This document shows positions 26,962 through 36,301 of a stretch of DNA of 64,000 nt, piece by piece. The DNA lies in NCBI RefSeq assembly GCF_019837165.1, contig NZ_JAGYHC010000001.1:806001-870000 (forward strand), in the 5' to 3' direction. The DNA comes from Virgibacillus sp. NKC19-3 (GTDB lineage Bacteria > Bacillota > Bacilli > Bacillales > Amphibacillaceae). The translations under genes and the position numbers were made by a program. The first letter of the stretch is position 1; each line of letters opens with the position of its first letter. The notes beneath the pieces were generated by a model. It saw only the letters and a program-made list of their open reading frames with translations. It was not told the DNA's origin and searched no databases.

Positions 26962-26993
26962 AGCCGGTAGGAAGGTTTCTGCTGGCTTTTTTG
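26962..26993 (+). terminator. Terminator of pncA
   Basis: A 9-bp stem with wobbles, AGCCGGTAG (26962-26970) and CTGCTGGCT (26979-26987), followed by six T. Confidence 0.75.
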
Positions 26994-27095
26994 TAATTGA
27001 TTAGGCAGTCCGGATGATAAAGCTGAATTCACAAAATTGAAATGGAATCGATACAGGAGGAACTATCAGGAATTTCTGTTTGTTATTAGTAAGTC

Positions 27096-27124
27096 TTGAC
27101 TTTCTTCTCGTATCCCTATATATT
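27096..27124 (+). promoter_or_regulatory. proS promoter
   Basis: TTGACT (27096-27101), 17-bp spacer, TATATT (27119-27124). It lies just before the T-box leader. Confidence 0.65.
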
Positions 27125-27129
27125 AGGAA

Positions 27130-27370
27130 ATATAAACGAAACGTTGATGAGGATTAGTATAAGTTGATCGTCTTTTAAAGAGAGGAAATGGCTGCTGGAA
27201 ATTTCTAAAGACGTCATTTAGAACCTGCCTCCTGAGTTCGCATTGAACCAGCTTTTGTTGGAAAATGTGCGCGGTTATGGCCGTTATCCAGTGAAGTGTA
27301 CAAGGAGGAGTCCTTGTAAATAAGGGTGGTACCACCAGACCTCGGTCCCTTTTCGGATGGAGGATTTTTT
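27130..27370 (+). promoter_or_regulatory. T-box leader controlling prolyl-tRNA synthetase
   Basis: The T-box core AAGGGTGGTACCAC lies at 27322-27335, in the antiterminator. It is followed by a terminator stem CCTCGGTCC (27340-27348) and GGATGGAGG (27355-27363) with six T. The upstream part (about 27170-27260) folds as the stem I region; a CCT codon near 27222-27232 is a plausible proline specifier, but I cannot fix it. Uncharged tRNA-Pro should stabilise antitermination and raise proS expression. Confidence 0.85.
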
Positions 27371-27409
27371 GCGTTCCCTATTAAATTGGAAAGATAGAGG
27401 TGTTTGAGC

Positions 27410-28849
27410 TTGGGTAAGAAAAATAAGCAGTTTGTTCAAAACATAACAGCGATGGAAGATGATTTTGCCAAATGGTATACAGATGTTGTCAAGCAGGCAG
27501 ATTTAGTTGATTACGGGCCAGTAAGGGGAACAATGATCATTAAGCCGGATGGTTTTGCCATATGGGAGAATATCCGTAATGAACTTGACCGTCAAATCAA
27601 GGAAACCGGTCACTCAAATGTATCTTTTCCATTATTTGTTCCGGAAAGCTTGCTGCAAAAGGAAAAAGATCATGTGGAAGGATTCGCACCGGAAGTAGCC
27701 TGGGTGACACATGGTGGAGAGGAAAAATTAGCTGAAAGAATAGCTGTACGACCAACTTCAGAAGCGCTATTCAGTGATTATTATTCTAAAAATATTCATT
27801 CCTACCGTGATTTACCAATGCTTTATAACCAGTGGTCGAATGTTGTACGCTGGGAAAAAACAACACGTCCATTCTTGCGTTCATCTGAATTTCACTGGCA
27901 AGAAGGACATACTGCACATGCAACTGATGCGGATGCATCAACAGAAACAGATAAAATGCTTAGAATTTATGCTGATGTCGTAGAAAATTATTTAGCAATC
28001 CCTGTGTATAAAGGTCGCAAAACGGAAAAGGAAAAATTTGCCGGTGCCAATTATACGCTAACCATTGAAGCCTTAATGCATGATGGAAAGGCATTGCAAT
28101 CAGCAACGTCACACAACTTTGGTTCCGGTTTTGCGGAAGTATTTGACATTACGTATTTGGATGAAAATGGAGAGAGTCAGTTTGTCCATCAAACGTCATG
28201 GGGGCTTTCTACACGGATTATGGGTGCTTTAATTATGGTTCACGGGGATAATAGAGGATTAGTTGTACCTCCACGCATTGCACCAACACAAGCGATGATC
28301 GTTCCGGTTGCTCAGCATAAAGAAGGTGTACTCGATAAAGTTTATGACCTGCGTGATCAATTGAAAGATCTTGTTCGTGTCGGTATCGATGCAAGTGATA
28401 AAATGCCCGGCTGGAAATTTAATGAGTACGAAATGAAGGGAATTCCGGTACGCATTGAAATGGGACCAAAAGATATTGAGAAAGACCAAGTCGTGCTTGT
28501 TCGCCGTGATACCGGAGAGAAAGAATTTGTAGCACTGACCGATGTGGAAACACGTTTACCCGCTTTATTAGAAGAAATCCAGACAAACTTATATGATAAA
28601 GCCTTGGCACATCGTGAAGAAAAAACAAGTGTTGCCAGGGATATGAATGAATTCAAACAAACGCTTGAACAAAAAACTGGATTTATTAAAGCAATGTGGT
28701 GTGGAGACGAGGCTTGTGAAGAGAAAATCAAAGAAGAAACATCAGCAACCTCACGCCTCATCCCATTTGAACAGGAAAACATAGCAGATACTTGTGTCTG
28801 CTGTGGTAAAGAAGCGAAGGAACTCGTATATTGGGCAAAGGCATATTAA
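27410..28849 (+). CDS. proS: Prolyl-tRNA synthetase, archaeal/eukaryal type
   Basis: A 479-residue class II aminoacyl-tRNA synthetase that charges tRNA-Pro. It is the short archaeal-like ProRS without the editing insertion of the 570-residue bacterial type. Motif 2 is near [19 protein letters not shown], motif 3 near the [16 protein letters not shown] stretch. The C-terminal zinc-binding extension has Cys pairs MWCGDEAC and CVCCG and the family-typical Tyr end. The TTG at 27410 has AGAGGTG 7 bases before it; a TTG at 27404 is too close. A T-box leader controls it. Whether a bacterial-type proS also exists elsewhere cannot be seen. Confidence 0.93.
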   Translation: MGKKNKQFVQNITAMEDDFAKWYTDVVKQADLVDYGPVRGTMIIKPDGFAIWENIRNELDRQIKETGHSNVSFPLFVPESLLQKEKDHVEGFAPEVAWVTHGGEEKLAERIAVRPTSEALFSDYYSKNIHSYRDLPMLYNQWSNVVRWEKTTRPFLRSSEFHWQEGHTAHATDADASTETDKMLRIYADVVENYLAIPVYKGRKTEKEKFAGANYTLTIEALMHDGKALQSATSHNFGSGFAEVFDITYLDENGESQFVHQTSWGLSTRIMGALIMVHGDNRGLVVPPRIAPTQAMIVPVAQHKEGVLDKVYDLRDQLKDLVRVGIDASDKMPGWKFNEYEMKGIPVRIEMGPKDIEKDQVVLVRRDTGEKEFVALTDVETRLPALLEEIQTNLYDKALAHREEKTSVARDMNEFKQTLEQKTGFIKAMWCGDEACEEKIKEETSATSRLIPFEQENIADTCVCCGKEAKELVYWAKAY

Positions 28850-28857
28850 TAGGTTAG

Positions 28858-28886
28858 AAAACGAGCACCGAAGATGTGCTCGTTTT
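28858..28886 (+). terminator. Terminator of proS
   Basis: ACGAGCAC (28861-28868) and GTGCTCGT (28875-28882) form a perfect stem flanked by A and T runs, so it could work in both directions. Confidence 0.85.
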
Positions 28887-28940
28887 TGTATAGGTAGCCG
28901 GAGGGGCGTAGTTGCCAAATCGGGAAAGCAGGGGAATCGC

Positions 28941-29087
28941 AAATCGATCGAGCGCGATTCCAAACCGATCGAATAGCACCATAAATCGATCGAGCGCGAC
29001 TCCAAATCGATCGAGCGCGATTCCAAACCAATAGAGTAGTACCATAAATCGATTAAGCAAGGTTCCAGGTCAATTAAGCGCATCGCC
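28941..29087. repeat. 21-bp degenerate tandem array B, seven units
   Basis: Seven consecutive units of exactly 21 bp start at 28941 (AAATCGATCGAGCGCGATTC-C type). Units 1, 3 and 4 are nearly identical; units 2 and 5 form a second type ending in GTACCAT/GCACCAT; units 6 and 7 are more diverged. No indels break the period. It lies between the convergent genes proS and the peroxidase gene. Confidence 0.85.
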
Positions 29088-29167
29088 AATCGGAGCAAGT
29101 TCTTTAAAATCAACATCATAGAGACATGGAAGAGGCATCCCCGAATTGGAAGAGAGGGAGGGATTTT

Positions 29168-29647
29168 TTATTCCTCTACCGCCCTCTCGATATCTTTTAC
29201 AAGATTTTCTGGTTTTGTCTGCGGTGCGAATCGGTCAATGACTTCACCGTTTTTATCAATCAAAAATTTAGTGAAATTCCATTTAATATCTTTGGTTAAT
29301 ATACCTTTTTCTTCTGTGGTTAAATACTTGAAAAGTGGGTGCGCATTTTCGCCTTTTACATCTACTTTACTGAACATCGGAAAGGAGACCCCATAATTGC
29401 GCTCACAGAATTGAGAGATTTCCTCATCACTTCCCGGATCTTGATTATTGAATTGATTACATGGAAATCCGAGTATTTCAAAATCCTGATCCTTATACTT
29501 GTCATATACATTTTGCAACCCCTCAAACTGGGGTGTGAATCCACATTGACTGGCTGTATTTACGATGAGGAGTGTCTTTCCTTTATAATCAGCCATAGAT
29601 TTTTCATCACCCTGCATTGTTTTTACAGAAAAATCATAAATATTCAT
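29168..29647 (-). CDS. bsaA: Glutathione peroxidase-like thiol peroxidase
   Basis: A 159-residue peroxidase of the GPx/BsaA family that reduces hydroperoxides, in bacilli most likely with thioredoxin. The peroxidatic Cys35 lies in [11 protein letters not shown], the Gln in FPCNQFNNQ and the Trp/Asn pair in KWNFTKFL, so the catalytic tetrad is complete. Cys occurs in place of selenocysteine, as usual. AAAGGAGGC on the minus strand fixes the start at 29647; an upstream in-frame codon gives 17 extra unlikely residues. It stands alone between array B and trhO. Confidence 0.9.
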   Translation of the reverse strand: MNIYDFSVKTMQGDEKSMADYKGKTLLIVNTASQCGFTPQFEGLQNVYDKYKDQDFEILGFPCNQFNNQDPGSDEEISQFCERNYGVSFPMFSKVDVKGENAHPLFKYLTTEEKGILTKDIKWNFTKFLIDKNGEVIDRFAPQTKPENLVKDIERAVEE

Positions 29648-29741
29648 ATGATTGCCTCCTTTAGTAGTAGGATAGCAATGCGAGGGGATTGATGTCAAAA
29701 TAGTTATACAGGCTTCCCCACTATATATATTATTTAATACT

Positions 29742-29770
29742 AAAAAAGCAGCCTTTCAAAAGGCCACCTT
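29742..29770 (-). terminator. Terminator of trhO
   Basis: On the minus strand GTGGCCTTT and AAAGGCTGC form a 9-bp stem with wobbles and a two-base loop, followed by six T. Confidence 0.75.
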
Positions 29771-29776
29771 TTCTCC

Positions 29777-30748
29777 CTATACTTCTTGCTTCAGACTTTC
29801 CCCAATCTGTTTCAGCCTGTGCTCTACTTCTTCTTCTGATAAGTCATGCTCTTTTACATACATATTGCGCGGGCTTACACGGCACTCATGGGTGCAGCCG
29901 CGTATATACTTATGCTCATTTTCCTCTGAACAAATAATTTGTTTATTGCAATCCGGATCAGCACAGTTTACGTAACGTTCGCATGGCTGACCGTCAAAAT
30001 AGTCTGTACCGACAACGACATGTTCTTTTCGATTAATTGGGACAGAAATTCGCTCATCAAATACGTAACAGCGGCCATCCCATAATTCGCCTTGAACTTG
30101 TGGATCTTTCCCGTAGGTTACGATTCCGCCATGTAATTGGGCGACATCTTCAAAACCTTCTTTAACTAACCACCCAGAGAACTTCTCACAGCGAATACCG
30201 CCTGTACAATAGGTTAGGATACGTTTTCCTTCAATAAGGTGTTTGTTCTCCTGAACCCATTTCGGTAACTCCCGAAATGTTTCAATGTCAGGGCGAATCG
30301 CACCACGAAAATGGCCTAAGTCATATTCATAGTCATTTCGCGCGTCGAGAACAACGGTATCTTCATCTTGCATGGCTTCGTAAAATTCCGTTGGTGATAA
30401 ATGATCTCCGGTTGTTTGCAGTGGATTTATATCCTCTTGCAAGCGAAGGCTTACTAGTTCTTTTCTTGGACGCACATGCATTTTCTTGAATGCATGCCCA
30501 TCATGTGCATCGATTTTAAAAACCATATCGGCAAAGCGCGAATCATTGTGCATTGCTTCCATGTATTTTTCGGTTTGCTCAACGGTACCAGATACCGTCC
30601 CATTAATTCCTTCAGAGGCCACTAAAATGCGACCCTTCAATTCCAGGTCATTGCAAAATTGAAGATGCTCTGCGGCAAAGCTCTCCGGATCTTCCATAGG
30701 TACATACTTATAATACAATAAAACGTGATAGTTTGTATTGCTTTCCAT
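29777..30748 (-). CDS. trhO: tRNA uridine(34) hydroxylase, rhodanese-related (TrhO/YceA family)
   Basis: A 323-residue protein that should use oxygen to make 5-hydroxyuridine at the tRNA wobble position. It has an N-terminal alpha/beta domain (GINGTVSGT near residue 45), a central rhodanese domain with the active loop [10 protein letters not shown] (Cys181), and a C-terminal Cys-rich part ([20 protein letters not shown]) that probably binds zinc. The order and length match B. subtilis YbfQ and E. coli TrhO. TAGGTGG precedes the ATG. It is a single-gene unit with its own terminator. Confidence 0.92.
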   Translation of the reverse strand: MESNTNYHVLLYYKYVPMEDPESFAAEHLQFCNDLELKGRILVASEGINGTVSGTVEQTEKYMEAMHNDSRFADMVFKIDAHDGHAFKKMHVRPRKELVSLRLQEDINPLQTTGDHLSPTEFYEAMQDEDTVVLDARNDYEYDLGHFRGAIRPDIETFRELPKWVQENKHLIEGKRILTYCTGGIRCEKFSGWLVKEGFEDVAQLHGGIVTYGKDPQVQGELWDGRCYVFDERISVPINRKEHVVVGTDYFDGQPCERYVNCADPDCNKQIICSEENEHKYIRGCTHECRVSPRNMYVKEHDLSEEEVEHRLKQIGESLKQEV

Positions 30749-31433
30749 TTTATTACCACCTATTCATTCATATTTGCAAGATATAAATGTACGGTAGTCG
30801 GTATTTTATTTTATAATCTTGCAAGAAAATATTTTATCATGTTTTTATGTTAATTGCCAATTTATATTCATTCGGTTTGATAAGGGAGAAGCCGTGTCAA
30901 CGTTATTATTTTCCAGAAAAAGAAAACACATTGACTATGATTGCCATAAAAGTAATTGGAGCCCTTTGATATAGGCAGCATAGTGTTTTTCATCATGAAG
31001 CCGAATAACTAAGAATACTTATGTAAACCTACCAACGGTTCCTATGTAGACGTTAACGTTTCTTCACTTAGGATTTGAAGGTATGGAGGGAACTTGCAGA
31101 TTGGATGATGGATGAAAAATGAATGTGATGTAGATGTAGAAGATGAAAGGCTGCGTCTAGCATTACTTTCTCCACTATTTTTCGAACGATGAAAACTTTG
31201 TTTGTCATTAAAGATAGAATCGTATTTGTTAGTTTGACACGGAGTTATCGCGGGTATGATGCACGAGTCGTATTGAATAGATATTGTCTTACGTCTACAG
31301 TGCAATCATATCCGTGCTCCGTATATAACTCTTATCGAAAATCAGTGTTTATATAGATCTTTCATGCTTTTATTGGCTTTTCAAGCTGTGAAATTGAAGA
31401 TTCTACTATTCTTTCCTTCATTTTGTACTGCCA
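30749..31433. other. 685-bp region without a recognised gene
   Basis: Only short frames without ribosome sites are present. The longest, 87 codons on the minus strand (31042-31305), is rich in Ser and Arg and matches nothing I know. The stretch 31060-31300 may be a decayed gene, but I find no convincing relic. The trhO promoter must lie near 30760-30850 on the minus strand. Confidence 0.5.
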
Positions 31434-33173
31434 TTAAACAAGCTGGCTGTTTTTGTCCGCTTGAACCAACTGACCTCCCTCATCAAGAAATTTAATAATT
31501 CCTTCTGCAGCACGATATGCTAATGCACCAAGCGTACCAGTTGGGTTATACCCACTATTATGTGCGAAGGCGGACGCACCGACAACAAATAAATTATCCA
31601 TATCCCACATTTGTGAATAATTATTTACCGCAGAGGTCTCAGGATCCCCTCCCATGATAACACCACCAGTATTATGGGTAGTTTGGTATGGGACAATATC
31701 GTAATGTTCGCTGATTTCATTTTCTTCCACAATGTCTGCGCCCATTTCATGTAAGATATCCGCAGCTTTTTCTGAAAGATATTTATGCAAGTTTCGATCT
31801 TGTTCGGTAAAATCGTATGTTAATTTCAACAAAGGATTGCCATATGCATCTTTATAGTTTTCATCCAGGCTTAAGTAATTATTACGATGTGGCATAGATG
31901 CCCCTTCGGCACTGACGGAAAGGGAACGGTTAAAATAGTGTAATGATTGCTCTTTAAATTCTTTGCCCCATTTTGGTGTATCTTTTGGAATTGGATTGCT
32001 TTCAATAGGTCGGCGTCCCGTTTGCGTAATAGATAAGGAACCTCCGTGAATAAAGTCCAAATCCGTGTGATCAAAATTGTTTCCATTGAAGTCATCAACC
32101 GTCGCTCCAAGAGAGCCTGCACCCATAAAGGTATTAAACTTTTCATTTTCAAAATAGCCATCCGCGCCTGCGGTAATTTGATAGCAATAATTTTTCCCGA
32201 TAACGCCTTCTCCTGTTTCCGGATCATATGGTTCCCCGATTTCTGATTGCAGCAGTAAACGGGTATTATTTAATACGTAACTGGTTAAGACAACAACATC
32301 TGCTGGTTGTTCGAATTCTTCTCCGGTTTTTACATCGACATAACGGACACCGGTTGCCTTTCCATTCTCATGGAGCACCTCGACAACGTTAGAATCTGTC
32401 CGCAATTCAAAGTTGCCTGTTTTCATCGCAGTTGGAATAACGGTTACATTCGGGCTTGACTTCGCACCATATTCACAACCAAATCGTTCACAGAAACCAC
32501 AATACTGACATGCATTGATTGTTTCGCCATCCGGATTCTCATACTGCTCGGATAAGTTTGCAGAAGGCATTTGAAAAGGATGAAGTTCTAAATTTTTCGC
32601 AGCCTCTTTAAATCGATCCAGAATAGGAGAGCTTTTCATTGGGCCTGTTGGATAGTCGTTTTCCCGAGGAGCCCCCAATGGATTCTCTTCTCCGCTAATA
32701 CCTGCTGTTTGCTCAAACTTATAAAAATACGGTTCTAATTCATCATAAGTAATGCCCCAGTCTTGTAATGTATAATCTTCGCTAAGTTTGTCCTCTCCAT
32801 ATTCTTTATCCGTTTCTGATTTGATCTGAAAGTCATAGGGGAGGAACCGCCATGTCTGTCCGTTCCAGTGATCGCCAGCTCCGCCGACACCTTCTCCAGG
32901 AAGAAATGATCCTAATTGTCTCATTGGAAGCGCACGTTCATCTGGTTTATTTCTAAATGTCAATGTTTCTTTCGAAGTATCTTGCATCAGGCCGTAACGA
33001 ACGGCGTATCGATATTCATCATGAATCATCTGAAAATCCTCTGTATCCCTGTCACTTCCTCGTTCTAGGCCAACTACATTTAATCCCTCTTTTGCTAATT
33101 CTGCGGCAATAATGCCACCAGTCCAGCCAACTCCGACTGTAACAGCATCTACTTTATCTAATTTTTTCACCAT
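31434..33173 (-). CDS. GMC-family FAD dehydrogenase, gluconate 2-dehydrogenase-like large subunit
   Basis: A 579-residue flavoprotein. The N-terminal FAD-binding motif is VGVGWTGGIIAAELAKEG (residues 13-30), in which Gly-x-Gly-x-x-Gly is changed slightly to GVGWTGG. The GMC signature region and the C-terminal active-site His/Asn block (HNTGGVIMG and AHNSGYNPTGT) are present. A Cys-rich segment CQYCGFCERFGC near residue 228 could hold an Fe-S cluster. Such proteins oxidise sugars or sugar acids and pass electrons to the membrane. It is encoded right behind a subunit-3 protein. The usual cytochrome c subunit is absent here. GAGGAGG precedes the ATG. The gluconate substrate is only a database-style guess. 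Confidence 0.82.
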   Translation of the reverse strand: MVKKLDKVDAVTVGVGWTGGIIAAELAKEGLNVVGLERGSDRDTEDFQMIHDEYRYAVRYGLMQDTSKETLTFRNKPDERALPMRQLGSFLPGEGVGGAGDHWNGQTWRFLPYDFQIKSETDKEYGEDKLSEDYTLQDWGITYDELEPYFYKFEQTAGISGEENPLGAPRENDYPTGPMKSSPILDRFKEAAKNLELHPFQMPSANLSEQYENPDGETINACQYCGFCERFGCEYGAKSSPNVTVIPTAMKTGNFELRTDSNVVEVLHENGKATGVRYVDVKTGEEFEQPADVVVLTSYVLNNTRLLLQSEIGEPYDPETGEGVIGKNYCYQITAGADGYFENEKFNTFMGAGSLGATVDDFNGNNFDHTDLDFIHGGSLSITQTGRRPIESNPIPKDTPKWGKEFKEQSLHYFNRSLSVSAEGASMPHRNNYLSLDENYKDAYGNPLLKLTYDFTEQDRNLHKYLSEKAADILHEMGADIVEENEISEHYDIVPYQTTHNTGGVIMGGDPETSAVNNYSQMWDMDNLFVVGASAFAHNSGYNPTGTLGALAYRAAEGIIKFLDEGGQLVQADKNSQLV

Positions 33174-33195
33174 GTTAAAAACCTCCTCATAAGTA

Positions 33196-33936
33196 CTACA
33201 AATGCTCGTTTAATGCACTTGGTTCTATTTCTTTAAAGTCGTCATCTTCAATTTCATTGATATAACTCATTTGACTGCCTGGGTACTCCTTCATTTTCCA
33301 ACCTTCCATATCATCATTTCCGCCATATAAAGGATCAGAATAAGCACCTGCAAGTGTGGCAGTACGTAACATTTCGAAGAATTCAGAGGACGTAACGCCC
33401 TTTAATTCCACTTCATCAGCTTCAAATGACTGCAAAATCTCATCTTGCTGTTCTTCTTCCAAGTTTGTGAATGAATCATTGAAATTCGCTTCGCTTTCAC
33501 GATCTAGTGCGCGAATTCCCTGCATAAAAATTTCATGCCGTTTCAATGCTGATTGGTATCCCTGAAAAGGTGTTCCAGTATAAAAGGGACCTTGCATATA
33601 TTCGTTATCATTATTTCCATATGCTCCTGCCAATTGATGATCAATAAAATATGGAACACCAAGTTCTAGCGCTCCAGGCCCATTGTCATCCGTTGGGAAT
33701 ATGCGCTCAGTTGCTGCGCCAAGTGTATTAAAATCAGCTTGTCGTGTAAAATACATTAACGCTTGATTGAATTTTGTCTCTTGTGCAGGTGCTGTAGATG
33801 TTTGTTCTGTACCACCAAAATTAACTCCCAATAAGGAGCCTATCAAACCACCACCAACAACACCTCCTGCCACATATCCGGAATTTTTGACAAATTTTCT
33901 ACGGGAAATTTTAGTGCCCTTAGATTCGTCAGCCAT
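33196..33936 (-). CDS. Gluconate 2-dehydrogenase subunit 3 family protein, Tat-exported
   Basis: A 246-residue protein with a twin-arginine signal: SRRKF at about residues 11-15 and a Gly/Val-rich hydrophobic stretch after it. The mature part matches the small (subunit 3) partner of GMC dehydrogenases, with FNTLGAATERIFP and the PYFIDHQLAGAYG segment. It is thought to escort the FAD subunit, which has no signal of its own, across the membrane. AAAGGTAGGG on the minus strand sets the start at 33936; an upstream in-frame extension has no ribosome site. It is 22 bp before the large-subunit gene in the same operon. Confidence 0.85.
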   Translation of the reverse strand: MADESKGTKISRRKFVKNSGYVAGGVVGGGLIGSLLGVNFGGTEQTSTAPAQETKFNQALMYFTRQADFNTLGAATERIFPTDDNGPGALELGVPYFIDHQLAGAYGNNDNEYMQGPFYTGTPFQGYQSALKRHEIFMQGIRALDRESEANFNDSFTNLEEEQQDEILQSFEADEVELKGVTSSEFFEMLRTATLAGAYSDPLYGGNDDMEGWKMKEYPGSQMSYINEIEDDDFKEIEPSALNEHL

Positions 33937-34134
33937 TTTATCCCTACCTTTCAAACTATAAAAATTGTATACCGAATCTCTATTCCACGTATTAAAAATA
34001 TTAAACATGAATATATTACATAATTTTTATTTTTGTTGCAAGGGGTTCTAAAACGTGATGTTTTTAAACAATTTTTCTCCTTTCAAATTGGTGGTGAATG
34101 TCCATATTAATAGAATAAGAAGATGATGTGTAAC

Positions 34135-34155
34135 TGGGACAAGGGACCTGTCCCC
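34135..34155. repeat. Second copy of the GGGACA repeat arm
   Basis: This 21-bp sequence is the exact reverse complement of 25134-25154. Here it stands as a single arm upstream of the cold shock gene. Confidence 0.7.
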
Positions 34156-34217
34156 ATAGCAGTAATAACCCCATTCTCACTGTAAAAATTAAAATTAAAA
34201 AAACTTTTGCTAAACGC

Positions 34218-34246
34218 TTGCATTTTGCTTAATAAAAGGGTAAAGT
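34218..34246 (+). promoter_or_regulatory. Cold shock gene promoter
   Basis: TTGCAT (34218-34223), 17-bp spacer, TAAAGT (34241-34246). It leaves an untranslated leader of about 115 bases, typical for csp genes, where the leader often senses temperature. Confidence 0.5.
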
Positions 34247-34369
34247 TGATAATAGCAAAAGGAAATTGGAGTTTGAATAATACTTTACGATCTCTTTATC
34301 AAAGTGGTGTAAAAGTATTTATTGATTCAATTATACTTTGCACGATATTTGTATAAGGAGGTCATTTAC

Positions 34370-34570
34370 ATGATGAATGGCACAGTAAAATGGTTTAATG
34401 CAGAAAAAGGTTTCGGTTTCATCGAGCGCGAAGATGGAGACGATGTATTCGTACACTTCTCTGCAATCAATGCGGAAGGTTTCAAAACACTGGAAGAAGG
34501 TCAAAGTGTTGAATTTGAAATCGTAGAAGGTAACCGTGGACCACAAGCAGCAAACGTTACTCGTCTATAA
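34370..34570 (+). CDS. cspD: Cold shock protein, CspA/CspD type
   Basis: A 66-residue single cold-shock domain. Both RNA-binding motifs are present: KGFGFIE (RNP1) and VFVHF (RNP2). The sequence [15 protein letters not shown] with [11 protein letters not shown] at the end matches B. subtilis CspD best. These proteins bind single-stranded RNA and act as RNA chaperones. AAGGAGG (34355-34361) sits 8 bases before ATG 34370; ATG 34373 is also possible. A terminator follows. Confidence 0.92.
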   Translation: MMNGTVKWFNAEKGFGFIEREDGDDVFVHFSAINAEGFKTLEEGQSVEFEIVEGNRGPQAANVTRL

Positions 34571-34587
34571 TAGATGATATATAAAAA

Positions 34588-34620
34588 GCGTCTATCTCAT
34601 TAATGGGGTAGACCTTTTTT
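34588..34620 (+). terminator. Terminator of the cold shock gene
   Basis: GTCTATCTCATT (34590-34601) pairs with AATGGGGTAGAC (34602-34613), with wobbles and a tight loop, followed by six T. Confidence 0.8.
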
Positions 34621-34745
34621 ATGTAAATGGAATGTTAACCGGAAAAGAAGTGGTTGACCAATCGTGCGGACTTTTGAAATGAACGGAATGTGAATATGTG
34701 GGATAATGGAAATAGAATTTCTGCTGCGAAAAGGTAGTGATTAAT

Positions 34746-35051
34746 ATGGATAAAAAAGAAGTGGAAGAACAAGTCATCGAAAATTACAAAAACGATGAAA
34801 AAATGATGATACTTGTTTACGCTCAGTGGTGTATTAATAATGATATTGATCCGCAAGTATTATACGAACAAGCTTATCCTGCTCAATTGAAGAATAATAC
34901 ACTGGCCGATGCGATGGAATTAACGGTTTCAAAAAAAGAATCCGAAAATATAGATGATCAGACAGTTTTACATGTACTTCAGCTTTTCGGAAATGATGAT
35001 TTGGCTTTTGCAGTGCAGAGAGAAATAGAGAAACGGGAGAAACAATCGTAA
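34746..35051 (+). CDS. Small acidic cytosolic protein of unknown function
   Basis: A 101-residue, mainly helical protein rich in Glu, Asp and Lys. It has no signal or membrane segment. The central part has ILVYAQWCINNDIDPQVLY, with one Cys next to a Trp. I do not recognise a named family, though the length and composition fit a conserved Bacillaceae protein. AAAAGG lies 11 bases before ATG 34746. A strong hairpin, GAGAAACGGGAGAA (35028-35041) with TTCTCCGTTTCTC (35052-35064), overlaps the stop codon; without a clear T run it is only a possible terminator. Confidence 0.7.
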   Translation: MDKKEVEEQVIENYKNDEKMMILVYAQWCINNDIDPQVLYEQAYPAQLKNNTLADAMELTVSKKESENIDDQTVLHVLQLFGNDDLAFAVQREIEKREKQS

Positions 35052-35214
35052 TTCTCCGTTTCTCGCAGTGCAATTGACTGTAAGCTCCCACTTTGAGGAT
35101 GAGGAAATTCGTGGGAGATCGAACAGCCAGTAACGTCCCCGATTCGTTCCACTAGTATTTAGTGGAGGATGCAAAAAAATTCCCACTGTATAAAGTATCA
35201 CTTTATCAAATCAT

Positions 35215-36087
35215 TTATGCAAATAATTTAATCAATGCTTGCGTCCCGCTGTCATTTTCCCCTTGTTCAGCGAGTTCTTTATAAAGATCCAGGGAAAGTG
35301 AGAGTCCTGGAGTTGATAATCCCATCTCTTGAGCAGATTCCAGTGCAATTGTCATGTCTTTGATAAAATGCTTCACATAAAACCCTGGCGCATAATCCCC
35401 CTCAAGCATACGAGGTGCAAGTTTCGATAAAGAAAAACTGCTAGCAGCACCTGTTGCGATGCTATCAAGTACACGTGATGGGTCAAGTCCTGATTTTCTG
35501 GCGTAGGAGATCGCCTCACAGACGCCGACCATATTGGAAGCAATGGTAATTTGATTGGCTAATTTTGTGTGTTGACCAGCGCCCGCTCCACCTTGTCGAA
35601 TAATATTTTCTCCAATAATATCAAATAAAGGCAATACGGAATCAAACGTCTCCTGGTCTCCACCTGCCATAATTGCAAGTGTCCCATTTTTGGCTCCAAC
35701 GTCCCCACCCGAGACAGGCGCATCCATGGCATGTATATTTTTTTTCTGTGCTTGCTTATATATTTCTATTGCTAAAGAAGGCTTCGAAGTTGTCATATCA
35801 ACGATATATGTTCCTGCTTTTGCATTTTCAAGTATGCCACCTTCACCAAAATATACTTCCTCTACATCAGATGGGTAGCCAACCATGGTAATAATGACGT
35901 CCGTCGTTTGAGCTAATTCAGCAATAGAAGCTTTCCAAGACGCACCGTTATCGAGTAAGTCCTTTGCTTTTTCCTTTGTCCGTGTGTAGACAGATATGGG
36001 GTATCCAGCGTTTTGTAAATGAACTGCCATGCTTTTGCCCATTACACCAGTACCTATGAAACCAATCTTTGCATTAATTGAAAGCAT
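35215..36087 (-). CDS. ykwC: NAD(P)-dependent beta-hydroxyacid dehydrogenase, YkwC type
   Basis: A 290-residue member of the 3-hydroxyisobutyrate dehydrogenase family. The N-terminal Rossmann motif GFIGTGVMGKSMA begins at residue 9, the substrate-binding segment DAPVSGGDVGAKNGTLAIM is near residue 120 and the catalytic Lys lies in GQHTKLANQ near 170. Residues follow B. subtilis YkwC closely. Family members oxidise beta-hydroxyacids such as 3-hydroxyisobutyrate, tartronate semialdehyde or 6-phosphogluconate; the substrate here is unknown. AAAGGAGAG precedes the ATG. It is a single gene convergent with the small protein gene. Confidence 0.88.
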   Translation of the reverse strand: MLSINAKIGFIGTGVMGKSMAVHLQNAGYPISVYTRTKEKAKDLLDNGASWKASIAELAQTTDVIITMVGYPSDVEEVYFGEGGILENAKAGTYIVDMTTSKPSLAIEIYKQAQKKNIHAMDAPVSGGDVGAKNGTLAIMAGGDQETFDSVLPLFDIIGENIIRQGGAGAGQHTKLANQITIASNMVGVCEAISYARKSGLDPSRVLDSIATGAASSFSLSKLAPRMLEGDYAPGFYVKHFIKDMTIALESAQEMGLSTPGLSLSLDLYKELAEQGENDSGTQALIKLFA

Positions 36088-36301
36088 ACAATCATCTCTC
36101 CTTTAAAATAGCCTTCCTTCATAATTTATTTCGACACGAATAACGCTAATTCCTTTATAACATAAATAATTTCTTTGTTCGAAGAAGAAGGATGACATTC
36201 CCGTTATTGCCATGATTTGGGGACTTAAGCAGAGAATCATTATACTACTTTTACACATAGTATAGGTAGCACGGTTAAATAATGAATGGAGGCTGATCGT
36301 A

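Noticed and set aside
31042-31305. 87-codon minus-strand gene
   Set aside because: No ribosome site, biased Ser/Arg composition and no family resemblance.
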